Source: Aquimarina aquimarini (GTDB lineage Bacteria; Bacteroidota; Bacteroidia; Flavobacteriales; Flavobacteriaceae). From it: a stretch of DNA of 64,000 nucleotides. Made by a program: the position numbers and the translations under genes. Below are positions 45,306 to 54,011 of this stretch, piece after piece. The notes under the pieces were generated by a model. The model worked only from the letters and a program-made list of their open reading frames with translations, made no database searches and had not been told where the DNA came from. The stretch covers positions 62,001 to 126,000 of the forward strand of contig NZ_OMKE01000039.1 of NCBI RefSeq assembly GCF_900299535.1, read 5' to 3'. Position 1 is the stretch's first letter. Each line of letters begins with the position of its first letter.

Positions 45306-46142
45306 ATGAAAAAATTATTATTATTCGGTTTTCTTATTTTTTCCTTTTTTTCTTATTCACAACTTAATTACGAAGTGGATAATGTCTTATATCTCGAGGC
45401 GCCAATTAAAGTTATAACATCCTATAAAGAAAAATTAAACAAAAATGGTAGTCGAACTGTAAATCCAAAAAACTCAAAAATATTCTTGGATGATGGTTAT
45501 CGATATAAAGTCATCAGTATTGACACTACAAATAAAATAACAACGTTAGAAGCTATTAATTTTAAATGGAAACTTTCTGGGAGCTCTTTAAGAAAAAGCT
45601 ACAACAGTATTATATATGAAGTAAATTCTGATGATCTCAATAAATACGCAACTACTAAAATACCAAAACCTTCAACTAAAAAAGAGAAAGAGGAGGGGGC
45701 TTATTCTATAGGGCTTCTTACTTTACCTTTTAAAGCTAGACCTGTGAGATCTGAAGGTGGAGGAACAGGAAATCTTGAGTTTGATACTGAATTCAATCTA
45801 AGTTCTACACTAAATATACGATTAACCGAAATTCAAAAAGCCTCATTTAATTTACAATTAGGTGCTGGAATTGGAAGCGTTGGCCTTAATAAAAACAATG
45901 CTAATAGTCTACCAGATGAAGAACCACAAGATGTTACAACTTTAACTGGACTTACTGGTATAATGCTTCAGTATAAAAAGGTTCAATTTGGGTTATACGC
46001 AGGAGTTGATTATATCAATAATCAAAAAACATTTGATTGGCAAAGTAATGGTAATATCTGGTTTGGAGTTGGTATTGGATATCAAATATTTAATTTACAA
46101 TTTTCTGAGCAAAATGGTAACTCACAAGTTGGTGGAGATTGA
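45306..46142 (+). CDS. Exported protein of unknown function (possible outer-membrane protein)
   Basis: The ATG at 45306 is preferred to an upstream start at 45240 because it gives a clean signal peptide (MKKLLLFGFLIFSFFSYSQ). The 278-residue product has a soluble first half. A barrel-like second half follows, with alternating residues (TLNIRLTEIQKASFNLQLGA, QFGLYAGVDYINN, WFGVGIGYQIFNLQF). The final residues are polar rather than aromatic. No family was recognised. It lies alone between two repeat-rich gaps. Confidence 0.7.
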   Translation: MKKLLLFGFLIFSFFSYSQLNYEVDNVLYLEAPIKVITSYKEKLNKNGSRTVNPKNSKIFLDDGYRYKVISIDTTNKITTLEAINFKWKLSGSSLRKSYNSIIYEVNSDDLNKYATTKIPKPSTKKEKEEGAYSIGLLTLPFKARPVRSEGGGTGNLEFDTEFNLSSTLNIRLTEIQKASFNLQLGAGIGSVGLNKNNANSLPDEEPQDVTTLTGLTGIMLQYKKVQFGLYAGVDYINNQKTFDWQSNGNIWFGVGIGYQIFNLQFSEQNGNSQVGGD

Positions 46143-46166
46143 GGTAATTTGAAAGTTTTATCAAAA

Positions 46167-46445
46167 AAACGGCCTCAGAAAACTTTGGTCTAAACAATAG
46201 GTAAAGGAGCGTCCATATTTTAGAGGTTTAGTACTAAGTTTTAATATAAGCTATACATATTCATTCAAGTTCTAAGTAATCCTAAGAATTAGTATGCTTT
46301 CTAAAATATAGCGACTGCGCTCTAACGCCACAGGCTCGCTACTCACTAAAAATGTCCTCTGGGACATTTTTTTAACGCTCGTCCGTGTTTCCAAAGTTTT
46401 GTGCAGCCTTGATTTTTTTGTTTCTTTTTTTATCAAGAAAAAAAG
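46167..46445. repeat. Composite repeat, block A, left copy
   Basis: This block begins AAACGGCCTCAGAAAACTTT, contains TAAAATATAGCGACTGCGC, and ends CCAAAGTTTTGTGCAGCC followed by a T-rich TTGTTTCTTTTTTTATCAAG. The outer ends form an imperfect inverted repeat (GGCCTCAGAAAACTTTGG against CCAAAGTTTTGTGCAGCC). It matches 55875-56094 closely but carries about 55 extra bases (46332-46388), including a hairpin AAAATGTCC/GGACATTTT. Confidence 0.88.
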
Positions 46446-46477
46446 ATTTCAATTATACTTAATTTATATAAATAGAA

Positions 46478-46705
46478 ATGATTAATAAGGAAGAACACGA
46501 CAGAACAATTAATGGGTTATTGGAGGCAGCTGAAGTTGCCAAAAGAAAATTGTTAGAATATTTACAAGAAAAAAATGTTGATGAAATAATAATTGAAATA
46601 AACGATATGGATGAAGACAATTTAAATAATCTTAATGATTGGGCTTTAAAAGGGGAATTTTATAGAGTTTGTCAAGCTATAAAAGAATTTAAGGAATCTA
46701 AATAA
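46478..46705 (+). CDS. Small acidic protein (75 aa) between repeat blocks
   Basis: The 75-residue protein MINKEEHDRTINGLLEAAEV is helical and acidic with a Lys-rich end. Its family was not recognised. It lies exactly between repeat blocks A and B of the left copy, while in the right copy A and B are only 26 bp apart. It therefore looks like a gene inserted in, or lost from, the repeat like a small cassette. Confidence 0.55.
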   Translation: MINKEEHDRTINGLLEAAEVAKRKLLEYLQEKNVDEIIIEINDMDEDNLNNLNDWALKGEFYRVCQAIKEFKESK

Positions 46706-46717
46706 TTTATAGTTCAA

Positions 46718-47390
46718 TCATAGCAGAATTATAGCATGTGTATAGAAATTATCTCGTCAGAGTAATTTTATACTCTTGCGGAAACCTTCATGAGAATCCC
46801 GTAAAAACTTTTTTCACGTATAATTAATCAAATACGCGATTTATAAGCTACCTGAAAGTTTTGCTTTTTTTTGGTGTGGCCAAGCGTTGACAAATTGTGT
46901 GTAGAGAAAAATGCATTAAGCATTTTTATTTACAAAGCAATAAAGCGGTTGGGCGCGGCAATTTTACATAACGGCAAATTATAGCTACAAATGTGAGCAG
47001 GATGTTTCAGCAATAGTTTTTTGAATTATTAATGACCCCAGTAGCTAATATTGCTATGAAATAGAATCACTGTGGGATATTTTACATAATATTACATTAT
47101 AGTTACGAATGAGCTTAACGTTTCGCAAATTGGCTTTTACATAATTGCTGACGATATAAAACACCTAACGGTGTTATGATATCTGCAATTATGTAAAAGC
47201 CAATTTGCTTACAATAACATTTGTACTATAATGTACTTGCGTTATGTCACTTTGCTTTGGTAAAAGCAAAGTTTATTCCCTCTACAGTTTATTTTAAAAG
47301 TTTTCTAACGAAATGTTCCTTTAAAAAAGGTAATGAAACACTTATTATGCGAGCCGACGGCAGGAGGGGAGTTTAATGTGTGTGGAATGG
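46718..47390. repeat. Composite repeat, block B plus tail, left copy
   Basis: Block B runs from TCATAGCAGAATTATAGCA (46718) to about 47246 and matches 56121-56659 over most of its length. It includes GTGTGGCCAAGCG, the hairpin AAAAATGC/GCATTTTT (46907-46927), GCGGTTGGGCGCGGCAATTT and two related TTTTACATAA...ATTATAGcTAC units. Only the left copy continues into the dispersed element (47231-47390) with the ACTTTGCTTT/AAAGCAAAGT hairpin and the GACGGCAGGAGGGGAG tail. No coding frame is supported here. Confidence 0.88.
47127..47210. repeat. 24-bp perfect inverted repeat with nested hairpin
   Basis: The arm at 47127-47150 (GCAAATTGGCTTTTACATAA, then TTGC) is the exact reverse complement of 47187-47210. 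Inside lies a second stem AACACC/GGTGTT (47162-47177). In the right copy (56529-56624) the same structure is interrupted in its 3' arm by a 12-bp insert (56603-56614). Confidence 0.9.
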
Positions 47391-47444
47391 TAATGTTATC
47401 TATTTGTTTAATAGTTTTATTCATTGCTTTAATAAACCATTGAA

Positions 47445-49283
47445 TTATTCTTTTACAATTCGTAATGTCTCACAAGTATTTTTAAGAATTAATTCCATTT
47501 CTTTCCATAAAAATTTCCGAAGTACTGGTAAAGCTTCATCCTCTAAATGTTTTTGTATCAATTCAAGTAATGGATTTAAACAGTCTTGGTCATTAGGGTA
47601 AAACTTCTTTATACCATTATGATTGTACCTGTCTTTTATTTCATTGGTGAATATAGTCAAGAACTGATTTGAACACTCATTTAAAATTTTAAATAACTCT
47701 TTACCATCCAAATAAGCTATAAATTCTTTATTGTATTTTTTACTTTTAAAAAGATTATTAAGTTTTTCATAATCCCCTTCTTCAAGAACATCCAAAAGTA
47801 AATAACTTTCTTTTTGTACTTCTTCCTGATCGAGAATTTTATGCAATGCCATTATTTTTTCTCTAATTGGCTGTACAATAGGATCACTAACTTCAAAATG
47901 AATCATATTTTCGTAAAATCTACGATCTATTTCTTTTTGTTTGGCAGCTATTTCAATACCTGCGAATAATTTTTGTTCAACTTCTTTTGGGGTATAATCT
48001 ATGAGTCCTTTTTCCGAAAAAAAATGATAAAAACTAAATAATCTTTCATAGGAATATATACTATATGCTCCCTTTTCTAAATAGCTTAAAACTTTTGTAG
48101 TTAATTTTATAAATTCTTCATCGTTTAGTATTCTAAAATTATAACTCATAAGGTTTTCAAATGCCTTATTTTCTTCTGTAAGTTGTTCTGGTTTTCTTTT
48201 TTCTAATTCATTTAAAAGCTTTTCTACATCTAAATAACCAGAAAGTATATAAGTATAAATACTTTCATAAAAATGATAATCATCAAGACGATTACTAATG
48301 TATTTAATGAAAAATATTTCTATATAACTCTTCTTTTTTTCTGGCTTTTCATCGTTATCTATTAAAAGATCTGAATCAATATTTTGATACCAAAATTGAC
48401 TAGTATTTCCTAAATCTTTATAATCTTGGGCTTCATTAGATTTTAAAAAGCCTCTTTTGAATTCGATAGATAAAATAGCTGTTAAAAAAAGTACTTCTTT
48501 TTTTAATTCTTTATCAATTTCAATTATATGGCTGTAAATATTACTTAGGCAATCAATAAAAAAAGAAATGATTCTTATATTATTCTCAATTTGTTCGTTA
48601 AAAATTTTATAAATATAAGTTTGATTACCTTTTAAAAAAATAAAAAAAGGTTGATCCTTTTCATACTTGTTAAATAGAATAGGGAGAACACTTTTTAGTT
48701 CGGGTTTATAGTTAAAAACACGCCCTATCACTTTTTCTTTAATATTATAGTAATTAACTTTTTGGTTTGAGTCTGTATCAAATATCTTCTCTTCGTCAGC
48801 TAATACTAAACATTTAAGATATTTATGTTCCACAAAACCATTAATAAAACCAAGAAGTTCTTTCATGGGTATTTGACAACGTTCAAAGTCATCAAAACAA
48901 ATAAACTTATTTGAAAAGCTGAAGTTATCCACTCCAACACCCTGAAATAAATCAGATGGATCAACTTTAATTAGAGCTTTACTTGCTGAATTAATTAAAT
49001 TACCACTAAATGTAGTAATTGTTTTTAATACTTTGTTTTGATCATTTCCAATATATGGTACTAGCTTAATGAATAACTGTCTCTGTAATGCTTCAATACT
49101 TTTAATACCATTTAGTGATATATATAGGGGTTTAATATTTTTTTGTTCAATTATAGGTACTAATGCTTCCTTCCAAAAAAAAGTTTTTCCTGTTCCCCAA
49201 CCACCATTTATTAAAATAGCGTATTGTGTATTATTTGCTTCTATATATTGATTGAATACTGATATAATATTCTCTTGATTCAT
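47445..49283 (-). CDS. KAP family P-loop NTPase
   Basis: The 612-residue protein has a Walker A motif GGWGTGKT (27-34) and a Walker B KFICFDDFERC (about 126-136), the layout of KAP/STAND-like P-loop NTPases. YISLNGIKSIEALQRQLF lies between them. The remaining 450 residues are helical with no recognised effector domain. No clear membrane insertion, which some KAP proteins have, is visible. KAP NTPases are frequent in phage-defence islands. An XRE-type regulator lies 167 bp upstream on the same strand. The function is not known. Confidence 0.82.
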   Translation of the reverse strand: MNQENIISVFNQYIEANNTQYAILINGGWGTGKTFFWKEALVPIIEQKNIKPLYISLNGIKSIEALQRQLFIKLVPYIGNDQNKVLKTITTFSGNLINSASKALIKVDPSDLFQGVGVDNFSFSNKFICFDDFERCQIPMKELLGFINGFVEHKYLKCLVLADEEKIFDTDSNQKVNYYNIKEKVIGRVFNYKPELKSVLPILFNKYEKDQPFFIFLKGNQTYIYKIFNEQIENNIRIISFFIDCLSNIYSHIIEIDKELKKEVLFLTAILSIEFKRGFLKSNEAQDYKDLGNTSQFWYQNIDSDLLIDNDEKPEKKKSYIEIFFIKYISNRLDDYHFYESIYTYILSGYLDVEKLLNELEKRKPEQLTEENKAFENLMSYNFRILNDEEFIKLTTKVLSYLEKGAYSIYSYERLFSFYHFFSEKGLIDYTPKEVEQKLFAGIEIAAKQKEIDRRFYENMIHFEVSDPIVQPIREKIMALHKILDQEEVQKESYLLLDVLEEGDYEKLNNLFKSKKYNKEFIAYLDGKELFKILNECSNQFLTIFTNEIKDRYNHNGIKKFYPNDQDCLNPLLELIQKHLEDEALPVLRKFLWKEMELILKNTCETLRIVKE

Positions 49284-49390
49284 CTACTATTTAAATTTAA
49301 TATTGCAAGTTAAAAAAATGAAAGTTTGAGAATATATAAAACTCGTAATAAAAACAGTTTAAATCACATATTCAAAATTTAAAGAAAAAT

Positions 49391-49419
49391 AGGAGGGGAG
49401 TGTAATGTGTGTGAAATGG
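49391..49419. repeat. Repeat-tail fragment
   Basis: AGGAGGGGAGTGTAATGTGT followed by GTGAAATGG is nearly identical to the tail at 47367-47390 and 44952-44981. It lies between the KAP NTPase gene and the XRE gene. Confidence 0.75.
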
Positions 49420-49450
49420 CTAACTATCCAAAATGTTTAAATAAAAAGTG

Positions 49451-49666
49451 CTATGACTTAGATTCTTTAGTAGGCACTAATAATTCTCTAATATCCACAT
49501 CCAAAATCTCAGCAATACGCTTTAAATCTTTTAAATGCGGTTGTGATTTATTATTACACATAGAAGTAACGGTATTAGGATTTCTATCTAGCTCGGCGGC
49601 TAGTTCTTTTTGACTCACCCCTTTAATAATCAGTACTTCTTTTATTCTATTTATTCTTTCTGCCAT
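49451..49666 (-). CDS. XRE family helix-turn-helix regulator
   Basis: The 71-residue protein is a single HTH_3 domain: NRIKEVLIIKGVSQKELAAE, DRNPNTVTSMCNNKSQP and LKRIAEILDVDIRELL are the expected helices. It is of the short bacteroidotal type. It precedes the KAP NTPase gene on the same strand and probably regulates it, as small XRE proteins do for defence genes. The gap holds a repeat tail. Confidence 0.88.
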   Translation of the reverse strand: MAERINRIKEVLIIKGVSQKELAAELDRNPNTVTSMCNNKSQPHLKDLKRIAEILDVDIRELLVPTKESKS

Positions 49667-49860
49667 ACAGTAAAATTAGTAATAATGATAGTTTCATACA
49701 ATCTGCTGTATCTACGAACACTGGTTTTTCCAACAAAAACATTGTTTAAAACTATATTAATATGCTTTAAAACAGTGATAATATTTTAAAAATTCATTGT
49801 TTATACTTATGTTTGTATTGGTTTAATCAATATTTATACCATTTTAAACATATAATCACT

Positions 49861-50160
49861 ATGGAAAACAAAGAATTAATCATTGAACTCATACAACAAG
49901 ATTTAAAGCATAGTCAATTATTATATGGTTTAGATCAAATAGGGCTTTGCGGTACGGAACTTTATTTTATAGAAATATCAGAAATAGTTTACAGACTAAT
50001 GAATGTACCTAATGGAAAAATAGGTGATCATTGGATGGAAACTTATATGAATTTTATGAGAGATACTGTTAATTATGAAATTAGTCACTCAATAGATGTT
50101 TTTAAACCGTTAGCCTATGCTTGTTACGTACAATTGGAATTAATTTTGTTAAACAACTGA
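49861..50160 (+). CDS. Hypothetical protein (99 aa)
   Basis: The ATG at 49861 is preferred over 49813 because MENKELIIELIQQDLKHSQL is a natural helical start and the upstream residues are not coding-like. The 99-residue product is predicted mostly helical, with GLDQIGLCGTELYFIEISEI in the middle. No family was recognised. It lies divergent from the XRE gene and about 500 bp before the MBL/RT/PolA operon. Confidence 0.6.
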   Translation: MENKELIIELIQQDLKHSQLLYGLDQIGLCGTELYFIEISEIVYRLMNVPNGKIGDHWMETYMNFMRDTVNYEISHSIDVFKPLAYACYVQLELILLNN

Positions 50161-50239
50161 TTAATAAGTGTTTGTTTTGTCAACTGGTTTTACATATCGA
50201 AAGAAGGGAATATTTACCTTAATTTTTATAAAGAATTGA

Positions 50240-50443
50240 GGGTTTCCCATAATTATAGAAAAATTTTTATTCCTAAATTGCCAAGGTTGTTTTTCACAAA
50301 TCTGCTTTTATGTTTTAAATAAATTATGTGGTGTATTCATCCCTGACTCTTGGGAAGAAATTTGTCAACTAGCTTATAAATCTGAGAATTCTCATAAAAT
50401 ACTAATGCAAAAAAGCAAAAGAGAAACTTACGAAATTAGCTAA
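50240..50443 (+). pseudogene. C-terminal fragment of a lost gene in the 50161-50665 gap
   Basis: A frame without ATG near its start is open from 50240 to TAA 50441-50443 and encodes FLNCQGCFSQICFYVLNKL, PDSWEEICQLAYKSE and QKSKRETYEIS, which look protein-like. It is probably the end of a decayed gene. The rest of the 505-bp gap (50444-50665) has no open frame and is a candidate for a non-coding RNA or promoter region of the RT operon. Confidence 0.4.
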
Positions 50444-50665
50444 AATGTAGTGGATCACGATTTTTAAAAATAATAAGTAAACTCTCACATCTTGAAAGTT
50501 AAGATTGATTCTAAAATTCAGCTTATGGTTTAAACTGGATGGATTGAGTAGGGAATAAATTAAAATTATAGTAAAGTATTTATATAAATAATATTAATAA
50601 TCATTTGAACTGATAAATTGACTATTCACAATGTTCATGAAATGATTTGTTAAAGAGAAGTAACG

Positions 50666-51676
50666 ATGAAAGGTATTAAGTTTTTAAAAGCGGGAAGAGG
50701 AGATTCCATATTAATATCAAGTAAAGGAGAGAATATGGTTATTGACGGAGGGGATGATGCATCATTCTTAATAAAAGAACTTGATGAGATAAAAAGCAAG
50801 AATGAATGTGTAAATTATTTAGTGATTACTCATCATGATGCTGATCATATTGAAGGGGTCTTAACTTTCTTGAATGAAGTCAAAAAAGGAAGATATGGAG
50901 CTCCAAAAGACTTTATTAAGCAGGTGTTTTTTAATTCTCCAAAATTAATAAATGGTCTAAGGTTATCAAAAAAATCTAATTATTTATCTTATAAACAAGC
51001 ATATGAAATAGAAGTTCTTATTAGAGAACTAGATTTAACTTGTGATAGACTTTTAATTGAGGGGGCAAATGAAATTAATGTAGGTGAGTTTAAACTAAAA
51101 ACTTTATCACCAACACAAGAAATTATTGACAATTATGCAGATAAAACTCCTGAAAAATATTTGTCAAATGGAGGTAATGGTGATTGGCACAATTCATTAA
51201 AATCTCTTAAAAATTTTATTCATGACAAAAGTCTTGATGATTCAATACCAAACAAAACAAGTGTTGTTTTTGAAATTGAAAAAGGAGAGAGAAAAGGTCT
51301 TTTAACAGCTGACGTTACCCCAAAAAGATTAGAGGAAATTATTGACTCATTATATATAAAAAATGGAGGAGAATACATTAAATATGATTTCTTCAAACTA
51401 CCACATCATGGTAGTAATCGAAATATTACAAAAAAAATAATCGAAAAAATAAAATGTGATTCTTTTCTAATAAGTACAGATGGTAATAATAACAAATTAC
51501 CAAACAAAAAAACCTTTTTAAAGGTTATCAATTTTTTAAATCGAAATGAAACTGAAATTAATTTCATCTTTAATTATTCTACTGTAATTGATTTATTAGG
51601 TATAACAGCCGAGGAAAGAAAAAGTCATAATATAAAATTAATCCCTAATAATTCTGATAATGGATACACCTTCTGA
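50666..51676 (+). CDS. ComEC-like metallo-beta-lactamase fold hydrolase (first gene of RT/PolA operon)
   Basis: The 336-residue protein begins with GDSILISSKGENMVIDGG and carries the metal-binding motif THHDADH (His56, His57, Asp58, Asp60, His61), the H-x-D-x-D-H type of ComEC/Rec2-like MBL hydrolases. KLPHHGSNRN near residue 247 supplies the later His ligands. It has no membrane part, unlike ComEC itself. Members act on nucleic acids or phosphodiesters. Its last 17 bp overlap the protease-RT gene, so the two are translationally coupled. As I recall, MBL plus trypsin-like pairs also occur in the AVAST type 1 defence system. Confidence 0.9.
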   Translation: MKGIKFLKAGRGDSILISSKGENMVIDGGDDASFLIKELDEIKSKNECVNYLVITHHDADHIEGVLTFLNEVKKGRYGAPKDFIKQVFFNSPKLINGLRLSKKSNYLSYKQAYEIEVLIRELDLTCDRLLIEGANEINVGEFKLKTLSPTQEIIDNYADKTPEKYLSNGGNGDWHNSLKSLKNFIHDKSLDDSIPNKTSVVFEIEKGERKGLLTADVTPKRLEEIIDSLYIKNGGEYIKYDFFKLPHHGSNRNITKKIIEKIKCDSFLISTDGNNNKLPNKKTFLKVINFLNRNETEINFIFNYSTVIDLLGITAEERKSHNIKLIPNNSDNGYTF

Positions 51677-54011
51677 AATATATAAAAAATGCTCAGTCAG
51701 AATTAATGCTTTTGTTGCAGGAGTTGAATTCGAATCTACTGGTTTTTTATATGTAACATCTGTGAATAGTCAATTCGATTATGTTTTAACAACTAAGCAC
51801 ACATTTAAAAATGATGCTGAAGACGAACATGTTATCTTAGAAGATATTACGAAAGTTGAAGTTTCATTTTATGAAAACAAAAAGTTCACTCTATTAGAAA
51901 GATTCTCGAAGAATAAATATAGAGAAAGAATAATCTTCACAGATAAAGATTTAGCTATTTTATTAGTTGAGAAGTCTAATGTTTACCAATTTCCAATAAT
52001 AAAAGTTTCAGATATAGGTAATGTAAATTGTATTTCATATTCAATAATTAATAAGTCTAATACGAGGTTATATCCTTTAAATTATGAAAGAGTTGATTCA
52101 AAAGAACAACTTTATCAGCTTAATAAATTTGGAAAAAAAGAAGATCTTCATGGTGCATCAGGATCTGGAATTATCTCAACAGATATTCCGATATTACAAG
52201 GAATTGTTATGCGACTTCCATCAGAGGAATTTAATGAAAATATTGTCGATGCCGTTGATATCACTTTTAATGAAATAAATCATTTACTAAGCAAGCACAA
52301 GTTAGAAACTTTGTGTATGGATGTTGTAAACAATAAAAGGAGAATTGTCAAAGATGATACTGTAATAGATATTGATAATGCAAAAATAAATAACGTAAGC
52401 CTCAATTTAGAATTAGCTATTAAGCATGTAAAGGTTGACTCTAAAGATGACTGGTTTCATGACCCATTAAGTTTTGTTGATTTAAGTAATTATGATTTCT
52501 TATTTGATTATTTCGGAGATAATTTAAAAGGCAAGCAGTATGAAACTATTTCTACTGAAACATTTTTTTTGCCAAAAAAATCTTATACTTTAAGAAAAGC
52601 AATGGTCATCTCTTATCCTGATCGAATTTTCTATGCTGCTCTTGTTCAAGTGTTAGGTTTATCAATCGATAACTGTATTAAACCATTCGTTTATTCAGCT
52701 AGATTCAATAAACTACATACAGGAGGTTTAATTATTTCTGGTGTTGAACAATGGAAAAAAATGCAATACAAGATTGAAGAACGATCTAAAGACTTCAAAT
52801 ATATTATAGAGATAGATGTATTGAATTTCTATGATAATATTGACATTAACCTGCTTTGTGAGAAAGTTACATCTATTGCTAAGACAGACAACGAGAGAAA
52901 TGCCTCTATTGAATTAAAAAAAGCATTGAAAATATTTAGTAAAAAGTCAAATACTAGTATCCCACAAAATAGTGATGCCTCTTCTTTATTAGCAACTTTT
53001 TATTTAAGTGAATTGGATGTGTTTATGTGTCATTTGGTTCCAGAATACTATCGATTTATGGATGATATAAAAATATTCTGTAATGATAAGTTTGAAGCTA
53101 GACGAATTCTCAGATTACTTGAAATGGAGCTAAGGAATTTAAAACTTTCAATAAATGGACAAAAAACAAAGATTATTGATTTAAAACCTAATGATGTTGA
53201 GAATAAACTAGAAATCACTAATGCTTACCAATCTTTTTTTGATCTTGAAAGAAGTACTTTATCTAGATTAGCAAATTCGTCAAATCAAGGAATAATAAAT
53301 GAAGCATTCCACCTTGCTATAAAAATAATATTAGAAAAAATCAAAGAAGATTCGGAAGGAAGATTGAAAGATGAAAGAACACTATCTTTAGCACTTACGA
53401 CTATTAAAAAATGTTACGCAAAAGGAGTTACAATTGATGAAAAAAGTAAATTTCAAAATCTATTCTCAGAAGCTTTTAATTTACTAATAGAAAAACCATG
53501 GATTACACCACAACTATGTTCATTAATTGGAATCCTAGATAAAGAAAGTATTCCAAAAGAATTCTGGGTTAAAATCGAGCAAATTGTTCTCAAGGACTCC
53601 TATAATATCTATTCATGGCAGTGCTATCATTTATGGTTATTATTTGCAAAGCACAAAATAAAATCTGTAAATCTCTCACAATTTGCATCAAAATTATTAA
53701 AATCTAATGATGAGATTAATAAACCAGTCGTTGCTGGATTGATGATTTATATGGGTAGTATTGACATAAACTATAGGAGAATAATCCTTAGTAAATACAA
53801 AGAGGGTTTTGCCAGAGGTCATTTTCAAGAAAGAATAACTTTAATAGTCCTTAGAGGATTTGAAACAGAAGATATTTTCAACAAAAGATCTCCTCATGAA
53901 GCTATTCATAAAAGTCTACATAAATATAAAAACAAAGAATTAGTGTATATAGCTGGTGAACAGGATAATGAAGAATTAGAAATCGAATTACAACAAATAT
54001 ATTCATTATGA
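51660..54011 (+). CDS. Trypsin-like protease fused to a reverse transcriptase with helical C-terminus
   Basis: The 783-residue protein has three parts. Residues 1-220 form a trypsin-like domain with a complete triad: His47 (LTTKHTF), Asp97 (DKDLAILL) and Ser167 (HGASGSG). Residues of about 260-510 are a reverse transcriptase: RKAMVISYPDRIFYAALVQV, motif A with Asp386 (IIEIDVLNFYDNID), motif B IPQNSDASSLLATFYLSELD, and the catalytic YRFMDDIKIF (Asp468-Asp469). Residues of about 520-783 are helical, like the repeat domains of Abi/UG reverse transcriptases. No retron, intron or DGR companion was found. It overlaps the MBL gene by 17 bp and the polymerase gene by 4 bp. Probable anti-phage defence. 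Confidence 0.9.
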   Translation: MDTPSEIYKKCSVRINAFVAGVEFESTGFLYVTSVNSQFDYVLTTKHTFKNDAEDEHVILEDITKVEVSFYENKKFTLLERFSKNKYRERIIFTDKDLAILLVEKSNVYQFPIIKVSDIGNVNCISYSIINKSNTRLYPLNYERVDSKEQLYQLNKFGKKEDLHGASGSGIISTDIPILQGIVMRLPSEEFNENIVDAVDITFNEINHLLSKHKLETLCMDVVNNKRRIVKDDTVIDIDNAKINNVSLNLELAIKHVKVDSKDDWFHDPLSFVDLSNYDFLFDYFGDNLKGKQYETISTETFFLPKKSYTLRKAMVISYPDRIFYAALVQVLGLSIDNCIKPFVYSARFNKLHTGGLIISGVEQWKKMQYKIEERSKDFKYIIEIDVLNFYDNIDINLLCEKVTSIAKTDNERNASIELKKALKIFSKKSNTSIPQNSDASSLLATFYLSELDVFMCHLVPEYYRFMDDIKIFCNDKFEARRILRLLEMELRNLKLSINGQKTKIIDLKPNDVENKLEITNAYQSFFDLERSTLSRLANSSNQGIINEAFHLAIKIILEKIKEDSEGRLKDERTLSLALTTIKKCYAKGVTIDEKSKFQNLFSEAFNLLIEKPWITPQLCSLIGILDKESIPKEFWVKIEQIVLKDSYNIYSWQCYHLWLLFAKHKIKSVNLSQFASKLLKSNDEINKPVVAGLMIYMGSIDINYRRIILSKYKEGFARGHFQERITLIVLRGFETEDIFNKRSPHEAIHKSLHKYKNKELVYIAGEQDNEELEIELQQIYSL

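Noticed and set aside
46718..47246. Block B as an integron attC array
   Set aside because: The paired TTTTACATAA units and GCGTTATG recall cassette sites, but no integrase is in the window and the R'-type core sequence does not fit cleanly.
51660..54011. RT as part of a group II intron, retron or diversity-generating element
   Set aside because: No intron RNA domain, no msr/msd-like inverted repeats and no template/variable repeat pair were seen, and the protein carries a protease domain and coupled MBL and PolA genes.
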